64,000 nucleotides of DNA from Paenibacillus sp. V4I3. GTDB taxonomy: Bacteria > Bacillota > Bacilli > Paenibacillales > NBRC-103111. Location: assembly GCF_030817215.1 (NCBI RefSeq), contig NZ_JAUSZA010000001.1:388501-452500 (forward strand). Direction: 5' to 3'. Numbering within the stretch: the stretch's first letter is position 1; the number at the start of each line of letters is the position of its first letter. This document shows positions 1-7,723 of this stretch, piece after piece. The translations under genes and the position numbers were made by a program. Below the pieces are notes generated by a model, which had not been told where the DNA came from, searched no databases, and was given only the letters and a program-made list of their open reading frames with translations.

Positions 1-1
1 T

Positions 2-328
2 TTTAAAATAATTGTTGATTCTGAAGAATATGTTGAATTCGAGAATATTGGAGTCCGTTTTTCTATTTGCTCAAAAAGACTAATGGCTATTAACACCGAT
101 GGACATAGCTCCTTTTTAGAAGAACGTAAAGGTCAATCGTTCGAGCTCTGTTTCCCCTGTGATTCACCGGAATTAGTCCAAAAAACTTATAGGGACATCC
201 TTACCAAAGGTGCTATTGCAATTAAGGAACCAACTATTATGCCGTGGGGGCAGACAACAGCCTTTTTCGCTGATCCCGAAGGAAACATTCATTCCATTTA
301 TGCAGACGAAGAAACTTCTGATTCGTAA
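2..328 (+). CDS. VOC family (glyoxalase/bleomycin-resistance-like) protein, 5' end missing
   Basis: The frame is open from the first bases of the window to the stop, so this is the C-terminal part of a longer gene. About 108 codons are visible. The end has the classic closing strand of a VOC fold: a run near TAFFADPEGNIHSIYAD, like the DP(E/D)GN motif of glyoxalase/PhnB-type proteins. The metal-binding set cannot be judged because the N-terminal half is absent. The exact substrate is unknown. A strong hairpin terminator follows within 10 bases of the stop. Confidence 0.75.
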   Translation, partial: FKIIVDSEEYVEFENIGVRFSICSKRLMAINTDGHSSFLEERKGQSFELCFPCDSPELVQKTYRDILTKGAIAIKEPTIMPWGQTTAFFADPEGNIHSIYADEETSDS

Positions 329-335
329 CAATAGC

Positions 336-381
336 AAAAAAGCTGCCACGAGTCGTGATGACTTCGTGAGCAGCTTTTTTT
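336..381. terminator. bidirectional hairpin terminator
   Basis: Arms AAAAAAGCTGC and GCAGCTTTTTT flank an extended stem that includes CACGA/TCGTG. An A-run on the left and a T-run on the right let it serve both the VOC gene on the plus strand and the converging lipoprotein gene on the minus strand. Confidence 0.85.
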
Positions 382-1402
382 ATCTTTGTATGCCAGGTAA
401 TAAATTCGGAATGCTGGCTCTTCCAAGCGCTACGATATAGTCGTTTAGTTCGGTTGTAACTGAATTTTGCTTATATTTAATGTTATCAAACCTTAGATTG
501 GTACCATACAGAAACTTGTTATCCCCAATGGTTAATTCCATCCCGTACAGAAACCCATAAAAGGTTCTTTTATCATTGGCTCGGACAAGCTCAATTCTTT
601 TCAATTTTGATGATATCTCCTCAAGAGACTTTGTATCTGTAATGGCCAGCTTTTTACCGTCGCCGAATCTGACATCGATTTGTTTAATGCCATTAAAATC
701 TGTCTTCATTAAAGCTGAAAGTGCAATTGGCGTCTCATCCTGAGGCTCCACCACCTCAATATCAAGCGCTGTGAATTGCGGAGGAGAGCTTTGCAATACG
801 GCTTGTGTAGTCCATACATGGAGCAAATCTCCTAGTTTTAGATCCTCAAACTTATTTGAACCGTCACTGTTATTCGTTACGATTACGGCATCGTCTTCGA
901 GACTCACCCAAAACTTCTCTATTTCCTTGCATTCTTTATCTAAACAGGCCTCAGGATTAACAAGGAGAATCTTTTGCTCCTCCCTATCTATTTCGGATAT
1001 ATACCCAACCAACTCCTCCTCTTTCGGTATAACCAAAGTTGTAATATCAAGTGAGAAACGTGCCCCTGTGGCCTTATAGATGGCTTCTTTAATCTGGCTT
1101 TTCTCCTGTAAGCTCAATTCCTCACGATGATTACCTAGCTTAAGAAGCTGAAGATGAAAGGCACCATTGGGGTATTCACTCTCAGACTTAGAAATACTCA
1201 TTGGCTTAACAGATAATTGTTTATACACATTTTCAAGATGAAATATTCGATCCTGCAAGTTTTCAGGCAGTGGAGCTGTAGGATTCGGGGATGGTAGCTC
1301 ATAGACACTTTCCACCTCAGTTGGGGGAACGGCGACGTCACCTTGGTTCCCGATACTAGACAAACCACATGCAAATAATAGCAATAAGAGTATGGACTTC
1401 AT
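380..1402 (-). CDS. Putative lipoprotein with DUF3221 (YobA)-like region
   Basis: The start chosen is the Met of MKSILLLLLFACG: GAGGTG lies 10 bases upstream, and it opens a short signal peptide with a possible lipobox LFAC. A 31-codon longer reading from 1495 has no such support. The protein is 340 aa. The middle part, with GYISEID, a stretch of acidic residues and then GDLLHVWTTQAVLQSSPPQ, resembles the DUF3221/YobA pattern of G-Y-I, a Val-rich strand and a late SxPPQ. The rest is not recognised. It is probably attached to the outer face of the membrane. The role is unknown. The signal peptide is very short, so lipidation is uncertain. Confidence 0.6.
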   Translation of the reverse strand: MKSILLLLLFACGLSSIGNQGDVAVPPTEVESVYELPSPNPTAPLPENLQDRIFHLENVYKQLSVKPMSISKSESEYPNGAFHLQLLKLGNHREELSLQEKSQIKEAIYKATGARFSLDITTLVIPKEEELVGYISEIDREEQKILLVNPEACLDKECKEIEKFWVSLEDDAVIVTNNSDGSNKFEDLKLGDLLHVWTTQAVLQSSPPQFTALDIEVVEPQDETPIALSALMKTDFNGIKQIDVRFGDGKKLAITDTKSLEEISSKLKRIELVRANDKRTFYGFLYGMELTIGDNKFLYGTNLRFDNIKYKQNSVTTELNDYIVALGRASIPNLLPGIQR

Positions 1403-1576
1403 TGGTCTACTGCACCTCAAATCTCTAGATTCTTTACTAGTTAGACGCAAAGAATTTCCAATTGTTTCATAAAAAACCTTTTTTCCAGAAGTCAACTCTA
1501 GAGGTATGAGAGCACACTTTCTGGACTTAATGTATTTAATACAGTTAATTATCGCCGAAACGACCTATTAGAGAGA

Positions 1577-1715
1577 TTTAGCTGCATTTTGCGCAGGTAA
1601 TGTTACGCGAAAGGGTCAAAACCATTATTTCAGGCACAATTAGATGTAGGAAATGCAGCAACTACGTTCAAAAACGCAGATGGCGCGAAATTTGATGTAT
1701 TTTTTGCAGCTAACG
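1577..1715. repeat. Intergenic short repeat family, three degenerate copies (region A)
   Basis: In the 340-base gene-free stretch 1403-1740 there are three related pieces centred near 1588, 1651 and 1703: TTTAGCTGCATTTTGCGC, TTAGATGTAGGAAATGCAGC and TTTGATGTATTTTTTGCAGC. They share a GATGTA or GCTGCA edge and a TGCA(G/T)C edge, and recur every 50-65 bases. A similar set lies at 56111-56265. No ORF with coding character was seen here. The role is unknown. Confidence 0.45.
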
Positions 1716-1739
1716 TTATGAAGCCATTTGAGGAGTGCA

Positions 1740-1790
1740 CAAAAAAAACCTCCTCCGCACAATCCCTAAGAGATCATGCGTAAGAAGGTT
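1740..1790 (-). terminator. Terminator of the ECF41 sigma factor operon
   Basis: Read on the minus strand, arms AACCTTCTTACGCA and TGCGGAGGAGGTT form an imperfect stem followed directly by eight T residues. It lies just beyond the sigma factor stop codon. Confidence 0.75.
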
Positions 1791-1804
1791 GAGCAGGAGC
1801 TAAT

Positions 1805-2704
1805 TTATATATGCCTCAATTTGTCAGGATTAATTACGAGATAGATAGTAGCTATCTGGCCATCAACAACATGAAAGGAAATTACATTGTACGGAAGGCC
1901 ATCATTGTAAGCCACAATACCCATTTGACCATTCACAGTCGTTAATGAATAACTGAAGCCAGGCGGCACTTTGGAAAGAAGCCCGGAAAAGAACATGGCG
2001 ATACGTTCCGCCCCCAAAATAGGCCGAATAGCCGCTTTAACCTTACCTCCACCGTCAGAGTAAAGGATGGCATCCGTTTTGACGATGTTCAACAACTGAC
2101 CGACATTGCCAGATACTAAAGCCTGCACGAATTGTTCCACGACAGCTGAAGTTTGTTCCAATACAGGCTGCTTGAGCTGATCTTTAGGATCATCTTCGCG
2201 ATCCGGAAAGCTGCTAATCGCGCTTTTGGCTCTGCGAAAAATTTGCCGGCAATTGGTGCTGCTTTTCCCAACAATCTCCGCAATTTCGCCATACTCGTAT
2301 TGGAGTACCTCTCTCAGTAAGAATACCGCCCTCTCTACCCAAGACAGCTGCTGCAGCAGCAATAGGTACGCGGTCGAAAGGGACTCTTTTTGCGAATAAC
2401 AGCGATCAGGTTCTGTCTGGTTGTCAGCACTCATTATAAGTGGTTCCGGCAGCCACGGACCTACGTAGACCTCGCGCTTTTTGCTGGCGGAACGCAGCTT
2501 ATCTATACACCGATTGGTAACAATTTTGCATAAATACGCTTTAGGATTGTGGACATGCGCCGGATTCATCTCATTCACATATAGAAATGCCTCCTGCACG
2601 ACATCCTCAGCATCCATGACACTCCCAAGCATCCGATAGGCAAGTGAGAACAAAAACGGTTTATACGATGTATACACCTGCTCGGAAGATCCGGCTAACT
2701 CCAT
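1805..2704 (-). CDS. ECF41-family RNA polymerase sigma factor with SnoaL-like C-terminal extension
   Basis: A 299-aa sigma factor of the ECF41 (SigJ-like) group. Region 2 is at about residues 10-80 (FLFSLAYRMLGSVMDAEDVVQEAF) and region 4 at about 105-165 (LSWVERAVFLLREV through the HTH). The linker motif WLPEP at about 84-88 and the C-terminal extension with DGGGK (about 217-221) and NPDKL near the end are ECF41 hallmarks. In this family the fused extension is reported to take the place of a separate anti-sigma factor and tune activity. The gene lies 40 bases behind an FAD oxidoreductase on the same strand, which fits the usual ECF41 link with oxidoreductase, epimerase or carboxymuconolactone decarboxylase genes. 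GAGGAG precedes the ATG. Family assignment is firm; the signal sensed is unknown. Confidence 0.93.
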   Translation of the reverse strand: MELAGSSEQVYTSYKPFLFSLAYRMLGSVMDAEDVVQEAFLYVNEMNPAHVHNPKAYLCKIVTNRCIDKLRSASKKREVYVGPWLPEPLIMSADNQTEPDRCYSQKESLSTAYLLLLQQLSWVERAVFLLREVLQYEYGEIAEIVGKSSTNCRQIFRRAKSAISSFPDREDDPKDQLKQPVLEQTSAVVEQFVQALVSGNVGQLLNIVKTDAILYSDGGGKVKAAIRPILGAERIAMFFSGLLSKVPPGFSYSLTTVNGQMGIVAYNDGLPYNVISFHVVDGQIATIYLVINPDKLRHI

Positions 2705-2744
2705 ATCGCACAGCTCCTCACTCTATTTAGATGATATGGCAATT

Positions 2745-4028
2745 CTACGATAAATGGCTTTCTTTTAAAATAGCCTCTGCCGCTCGATTGGCGCTTGCCG
2801 CCGATGCGTCTGCGAGCATTTCACCATGACTGACCCAGTCCCCAGCCACATAAAGGCCACGTATACCCTGAACAGATGGACCTGTAAATCTATCCGATTT
2901 ACCTATATGCATAAAGTCATGGACAACCGTTATATTGGGTAGGAACTGTCTTGCGACAACTTCTTGCTCCCAGCCAGGATGAAGTGTATTCATGGTAGCG
3001 GTGAGCATTTGTTCGTCCGCCTTAGGATCGCTTTCACCAGAACCGTTATACTTCACCATATGCACAACCAATGTACCATTATCGCTTAGCTTGGCATGGA
3101 CGGTATGATGGGAGAAAAAAATAGGTTGGTCCAGAGCGATGGCAAAATCTCGTCCGCGGGCGGGCAGCTTCTTCAATCCTAAATCAAGGCATGCCGCTTT
3201 CGATGGACGGGCCTCATCCTTCCACAGTTTCAGTATGGTGTGATCAGCATTGCGAACAAGCTTGTAGGTCTCGTAAGGGGAAGCCGTACTGATTACGTTT
3301 GAGATTTCTATATATTCCTCATCGGCAAGCTTAAGCTTCTGAACCTTGCCCGCCTGATGCACGATCTCTTTCACATCTTTGCCGCTGACGATATGCACAC
3401 CCGCTTGAACCGCTTTCTCATGCAGCTGATCCACGATCGTTTGCCAGCCACCATGGAGGTACAGGACTCCCTTAAGTGAACGCTGTACTTGTGCCAGTAC
3501 GGGACCCGCCAGCTGATAATCTGGATCGTGCGTATATGTGGCGGTTCTGCACAGCGCATAGTAAATATGACGCACCATCGGATCAGGAATCTCACCTTCA
3601 GCCCAATCCCTCAAAGTTGAATTTCTTAAAGTGGTTGAGTCTATTTTGTTTAACTTCATTACCAATCGCAGGAGAGTCATTTTGCCAGACCATGATAGAA
3701 GCTTAGATGATAACATACTGATCGGACTCGCTGGCATTGGCAGAATTTGATTGTTCCAGATGGCGTTCATTTTGGATGAAGGCGCCCCCCCATCTATGCG
3801 AACTCCAAGCTCTTGTAAAATCGAGTACGCTTTCCCAGCGCGGTATAACGCATGCCCGCCTAAGTTAAAGAAAACACCATTTTTCTTATTCGTAATGGCC
3901 CTGCCGCCCAAGCGTCCCGATTTCTCCAAAATAACCACTTTATTTCCACCCTTAGCTAATTCGATGGCCGCAATTAATCCAGCTAAACCTCCGCCAATAA
4001 TCGCTGTGTCGTATTTTTTCATGTTCAT
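2745..4028 (-). CDS. FAD-dependent oxidoreductase, phytoene desaturase/protoporphyrinogen oxidase-like
   Basis: The dinucleotide-binding fold opens the protein (TAIIGGGLAGLIAAIELA, then VVILEKSGRLGGRA), and the FAD-closing motif YVAGDWVSHGEMLADASA is near the C terminus, as in the amine oxidase/phytoene desaturase superfamily. The start is Met 4028 (GGAGAG just upstream) or Met 4022, two codons later; further upstream extension runs through the promoter and is unlikely. About 427 aa. It is the first gene of an operon with the ECF41 sigma factor and has a matching ECF41-type promoter, so it is the likely main target of that sigma factor. The substrate cannot be read from the sequence. Confidence 0.85.
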   Translation of the reverse strand: MNMKKYDTAIIGGGLAGLIAAIELAKGGNKVVILEKSGRLGGRAITNKKNGVFFNLGGHALYRAGKAYSILQELGVRIDGGAPSSKMNAIWNNQILPMPASPISMLSSKLLSWSGKMTLLRLVMKLNKIDSTTLRNSTLRDWAEGEIPDPMVRHIYYALCRTATYTHDPDYQLAGPVLAQVQRSLKGVLYLHGGWQTIVDQLHEKAVQAGVHIVSGKDVKEIVHQAGKVQKLKLADEEYIEISNVISTASPYETYKLVRNADHTILKLWKDEARPSKAACLDLGLKKLPARGRDFAIALDQPIFFSHHTVHAKLSDNGTLVVHMVKYNGSGESDPKADEQMLTATMNTLHPGWEQEVVARQFLPNITVVHDFMHIGKSDRFTGPSVQGIRGLYVAGDWVSHGEMLADASAASANRAAEAILKESHLS

Positions 4029-4057
4029 CACTCTCCGTTTTCGCTTTTCATATTTAA

Positions 4058-4084
4058 GGCGAAATAGGGAGGTGTTTTGTGACA
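4058..4084 (-). promoter_or_regulatory. ECF41-type promoter of the oxidoreductase-sigma operon
   Basis: On the minus strand TGTCACA (4078-4084) is followed after exactly 16 bases by CGCC (4058-4061). The reported ECF41 target promoter has TGTCACA at -35 and CGTC at -10 with a 16-base spacer, so the -35 is exact and the -10 has one change. It lies about 30 bases before the start codon, suggesting autoregulation of the operon. Confidence 0.75.
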
Positions 4085-4111
4085 GATACGGTTTCAAAAT
4101 CAAACTTTCTT

Positions 4112-4210
4112 TGTGGATATCTTTATCTGTGGATATGTTGACATTGTGCATGAAAGTTATACACAACGGGACTTTTTACCCTGTGGAATTGTGGATAATT
4201 ATGTGGATAA
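4112..4210. promoter_or_regulatory. DnaA-box cluster upstream of the ECF41 operon
   Basis: Five 9-mers fall in 99 bases. TGTGGATAA at 4190-4198 and 4202-4210 is the exact reverse complement of the DnaA box TTATCCACA. TTATACACA at 4157-4165 fits TTATNCACA. TGTGGATAT occurs at 4112-4120 and 4128-4136, each with one mismatch. A weaker TGTGGAATT is at 4182. AT-rich sequence follows. There is no dnaA or dnaN nearby, so this is not an oriC of standard layout. Confidence 0.65.
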
Positions 4211-4321
4211 AATTGATCAAAAATATAAAATGAACGGTTTACGCTGTGGGGCTTGGGCGAAATCACATGTCAAAAAAAGCACTGCTCCACCAGAGCCAGC
4301 GCTTCTTCTTGTCACCATTTT

Positions 4322-5302
4322 TCAAACAGATCGACTGCTCTCTAGCCTTACACCCTTATCGAGCTTCAACGCTTCCTCCCAATAGTACCCGGCTAAAGCA
4401 ATATCGAAGACACCTAAACCCATCGGATTGAAGTAAATGGACTCCTCCGCGGCAACAGCTGCTAATCGATTACGCAGCACAATATCTGCTAACGTTAGAA
4501 CACCTGATTCCTGTAAATCATTCAGCAGATGCAGTTGTTCGATATCCGTATTTTCACGACACACCTCTCGCCAATCATCTACGATAATAGCCTTCACCTT
4601 GGCCACGCTTTCCGGTTTATAATCCCTTAGCGATATATTGAGCAGCAGTGCCCCTTTTGGCGGGGCCTCATCGATATACCTTTTTGCAGCTACGGTACAT
4701 GTGGCAATTACGTTAGCGTTTCGATAACCGGACCGCCAATCGTTTGTGACTTCAGTAATCCCTTGAACAGCAGCCGGAATCGTGCTTGGATCGACACCCT
4801 TCAGATCGCACACAGTCACCCGTTTAATCTTTTCTCCGAATAACGCGATACACATATCTAGATGCAACCGACCAATCGGTCCCCATCCTATTATACTGAG
4901 ACGCAAATCAGCAGACTGCCTGGCTGCCATATAATGACTTAGCATGACACCGCTAACCGCTGCTGTCCGCAAGCCATTCAGTAAGCCGCTGTGGATAAAT
5001 GCCAGAGGCTCACCAGTAGTAGGCCTATTTAGAATAATGGTATTATGCGCTCTGGGAAGACCGAGGCGGCTATTGTTTGGAAAGCTTGCAATCCATTTAA
5101 TTCCCGAGATCTCAATATTTCCTCCTACGAACGCAGGCATCGCTATAATCCGATTTGCCTGATCACGGAATCGTAAGTACGGCTTTAAGGGGTGTACACA
5201 GTCACCATTGTCTTTAATGGCAACGACATCCTTGATGATGTCGGTTAACTTCGTCCAATCGATACCGATATCTCGGATATGGTCATCGTGTAAATAAATC
5301 AT
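4322..5302 (-). CDS. sbnB: N-(2-amino-2-carboxyethyl)-L-glutamate dehydrogenase, 2,3-diaminopropionate biosynthesis
   Basis: Ornithine cyclodeaminase/mu-crystallin fold with a Rossmann motif (LSIIGWGPIGRLHLDM) and a substrate region (MPAFVGG, GIKWIASFPNN). The preceding SbnA gene makes the assignment specific. In the staphyloferrin B pathway SbnB oxidises and hydrolyses the SbnA product to L-2,3-diaminopropionate and 2-oxoglutarate, using NAD. The start is the Met at 5302 (MIYLHDDHIRDIG), eight bases after GGGAG; 326 aa, normal for the family. The start lies inside the end of sbnA (about 20-base overlap), so the two are translationally coupled. It is the last gene of a three-gene operon. Confidence 0.9.
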   Translation of the reverse strand: MIYLHDDHIRDIGIDWTKLTDIIKDVVAIKDNGDCVHPLKPYLRFRDQANRIIAMPAFVGGNIEISGIKWIASFPNNSRLGLPRAHNTIILNRPTTGEPLAFIHSGLLNGLRTAAVSGVMLSHYMAARQSADLRLSIIGWGPIGRLHLDMCIALFGEKIKRVTVCDLKGVDPSTIPAAVQGITEVTNDWRSGYRNANVIATCTVAAKRYIDEAPPKGALLLNISLRDYKPESVAKVKAIIVDDWREVCRENTDIEQLHLLNDLQESGVLTLADIVLRNRLAAVAAEESIYFNPMGLGVFDIALAGYYWEEALKLDKGVRLESSRSV

Positions 5303-6284
5303 ACTCCAGTCTCCCATGCCAGGTACTCGGATTAAAGCCTATCTCTTTCAGCACCCATTCGTCGTTGTATACGGTGTTCAAGTAGCGCTCGCCTCGATCT
5401 GGCAAAATGGCGGCACAAACCGCTCCTTCAGGGATACTCCCGCTCATTTTGCGTATTGCAGAAATAACGCCTCCAGAAGAGGCCCCAGCCAAAATAGCTT
5501 CACTCTGTACCAAAGCACGGCAGCCTTCCACGCAATCCAAGTCTGAAACGTACATGACAAGGTCCGCTACATCATGCCTGTATAGACCTGGTGTCATTCC
5601 AGCGCCGAGCCCTGGGAACCTTCTCGAACCTTTTTCCCCGCCAAAAATGACACTGCCTACCGCATCCACTGCAACAATTTGTGTGGACCACCCACGACTT
5701 CGGATATATTCCATACACCCTCGAATCGTTCCGCACGAACTTACACCGCAAAATAAATAGTCGATCAGTCCCAATTGCTCCCCGATTTCTGACATGGTCG
5801 TCTCCATATGTGCCTTGGCATTGTCAGGGCTTGCATACTGATTGGTCCAATACGCATTCGGTATTTGTCTAACTAGCTCACTTACTCTCCGAATCCGTGC
5901 GGGCAAGAATTCACCGGTCACCGTATCCGGTTCCGTAACTAGATCGATTTCTCCATGAAAGCTGCGGATAATCTGCTTATGCTGCTCGGTTGTGCGGGGA
6001 TCCACCACACAGATGAATCGCAGTCCCAGATAACAGCACAGCTGCGCAAGACTAATAGCCAAATTACCTGAACTCGATTCCACAATGACGCTGTCGCTGG
6101 TAACTTCACCACGCCGTATCGCTTCTCGAAGCATATAGAGTGCTGGCCTATCCTTCGCGCTGCCCCCTGGATTCATCCACTCCATCTTCCCGTAGACTTC
6201 GAATGGCTGATCTTTGAACAACCGTCCAAGTCGAATGAGCGGCGTGCCTCCGATCGCTTCCACAATACCCCCTTCAAGCTGCAT
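5283..6284 (-). CDS. sbnA: N-(2-amino-2-carboxyethyl)-L-glutamate synthase, PLP-dependent, 2,3-diaminopropionate biosynthesis
   Basis: A cysteine-synthase-fold PLP enzyme of 333 aa. The PLP lysine sits in NPGGSAKDRPAL, the substrate loop is ESSSGNLAIS, and GVSSCGTIRG binds the PLP phosphate. SbnA joins O-phospho-L-serine and L-glutamate. The start at 6284 is preceded by AAGGAGGG with eight bases spacing; an in-frame GTG at 6302 would overlap the stop of the preceding gene but has no ribosome site. Operon order is adenylating enzyme, sbnA, sbnB. No siderophore synthetase (IucA/IucC) or transport genes are adjacent, so the product is probably not staphyloferrin B. Confidence 0.9.
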   Translation of the reverse strand: MQLEGGIVEAIGGTPLIRLGRLFKDQPFEVYGKMEWMNPGGSAKDRPALYMLREAIRRGEVTSDSVIVESSSGNLAISLAQLCCYLGLRFICVVDPRTTEQHKQIIRSFHGEIDLVTEPDTVTGEFLPARIRRVSELVRQIPNAYWTNQYASPDNAKAHMETTMSEIGEQLGLIDYLFCGVSSCGTIRGCMEYIRSRGWSTQIVAVDAVGSVIFGGEKGSRRFPGLGAGMTPGLYRHDVADLVMYVSDLDCVEGCRALVQSEAILAGASSGGVISAIRKMSGSIPEGAVCAAILPDRGERYLNTVYNDEWVLKEIGFNPSTWHGRLEYDLFTR

Positions 6285-6298
6285 ACGCATTCCCTCCT

Positions 6299-7513
6299 TC
6301 ACGTATAAAAGATTTTTTTATTCTTCACGGAGGCGCGGCTTAGCGAATCTTCAAAGGTACCTCCGATAACCTGAATTCCTGCTAATATCCGGGCTCTAAT
6401 CATCATGCCGATTTCTGGAATGCGATTTTCCACATCAAAGCGAATACTTTCCAGAACCGCTGTTGTTGCATTCGTACTGAACACATATACACGTAATGAA
6501 TTTCCCGCCACATTCACACGAACACTGGCATTTCCTAAATGACGATAAACGACATCTTCAATGTCGTAGATGCTTATCTTCTCTCCGTGCTTCAGATCAG
6601 GCCCTATTCGCTTCACTATACTTTGAAAACTTTGTCTAGGAACACCATCCACCATAATAGGACGCAAATCACGAACAACATCGTAAGTAACGTAACGCAA
6701 TGCAGGAAACGAGTCTCTTACCGTTGACGTCAGTATTAGCACCTGCTCTTGCTCATCCGTTAGAGGCTCCAAGTCCTCTCCGAGCGACTCCGCGCTGACC
6801 CCCTCAGCCAAGAGTCCATCCGCAAACAGATACCTCCTATGTTCGTGTGAAAAGTAAGCAATAGTCCCGATCTCAATAGAACCATACGTATCTGTTATTT
6901 GTTCCTCAGCGATGCTGAGCCTTTCAGCTACCCGCTTGATCCAGCCTGGCGCAGCAATTTCCCCAACCAAAATAACATGGCAAATCCCATACGCAGCAGG
7001 GTCAACAGAGGCCAGAAGAATGCGATCTAGAATGGACGGCATTGTATACAGCACTTCCGGCCTAAAGCTTGCCAGTCTTTCAATATGCTGCTCAACAGGA
7101 AGCTGGAAGGATAATGTTTCAACCTCCATACCCAGTTCGCGGAACACCTCTACAGCCGTCGCCTCCGCGTGTCCAGTACCCATATCCGCCATCGCGGCCC
7201 GATACTTGTGTCCATCAAGAATCCTACGGAAAATATCCAGCTTAATGCGCAGGTAAGCCTCTTCATCCGATTTTGAGTAAAAAATCGTTTTTCGCCGTTT
7301 GGAACTCGTACCCGATGTCTGATACCGATTCAAATCAGCCCGCTGATGAAAAGGATTATTTTCCGTATAGTAAAACGTCTCTAGAGTAGCTGCTGACATA
7401 AGCGGCAGCGCAGTCAACGCCCCACTTTCCTCATCCGACCGCTCTAGATCATGCCCTAGTGGATACCAAGAAAATTGCCGTTTCATCCCATGTATCGTTT
7501 CCATAATGCGCAT
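6299..7513 (-). CDS. Adenylate-forming enzyme, phenylacetate-CoA ligase/CoF-synthetase-like
   Basis: About 404 aa, shorter than typical acyl-CoA synthetases, as in the phenylacetate-CoA ligase-like/CoF synthetase group. YQTSGTSSKRRKTIFYSKSD matches the P-loop-like SGTTG motif, ITDTYGSIEIG is the adenylate-binding YGxTE-type motif, and the C-terminal ferredoxin-like lid follows (about residues 310-400). It should activate a carboxylic acid as an adenylate. With no carrier-protein domain or gene alongside, the acceptor may be CoA or an amine such as diaminopropionate; this is inference. It heads the operon with sbnA and sbnB. The start at 7513 lies 12 bases behind AGGAGG; an upstream GTG at 7570 is the alternative. 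Confidence 0.8.
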   Translation of the reverse strand: MRIMETIHGMKRQFSWYPLGHDLERSDEESGALTALPLMSAATLETFYYTENNPFHQRADLNRYQTSGTSSKRRKTIFYSKSDEEAYLRIKLDIFRRILDGHKYRAAMADMGTGHAEATAVEVFRELGMEVETLSFQLPVEQHIERLASFRPEVLYTMPSILDRILLASVDPAAYGICHVILVGEIAAPGWIKRVAERLSIAEEQITDTYGSIEIGTIAYFSHEHRRYLFADGLLAEGVSAESLGEDLEPLTDEQEQVLILTSTVRDSFPALRYVTYDVVRDLRPIMVDGVPRQSFQSIVKRIGPDLKHGEKISIYDIEDVVYRHLGNASVRVNVAGNSLRVYVFSTNATTAVLESIRFDVENRIPEIGMMIRARILAGIQVIGGTFEDSLSRASVKNKKIFYT

Positions 7514-7723
7514 GGAAGGATGGTTCCTCCTCTCCGTTTTCCCCTCATAAACAACCGATAATCCAGACACTGCTAACTACATATCCTATGCGTTTTGTCC
7601 TGCCTTAGTTCTTTATTCATAACTTAGTTGTCACAAAACTTGGTCTGGTATTTACACCTATATGCCATTCAATTCATATGTTAAAGGAAATCTATTTTCT
7701 CAATAGTGAAGAGGATCCTATCC

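Noticed and set aside
4022..4166. Extended N terminus of the FAD oxidoreductase through the DnaA-box region
   Set aside because: The extension reads across the ECF41 promoter and lacks a ribosome site; the Met at 4028 or 4022 has one.
4112..4210. An oriC
   Set aside because: No dnaA, dnaN or gidA genes are near; the genes around are accessory. Retained only as a DnaA-box cluster.
7629..7655. A second TGTCACA on the plus strand upstream of the ATP-grasp gene, a possible further ECF41 promoter
   Set aside because: The sequence 16 bases on is TTAC, not CGTC, so the match is only half a promoter.
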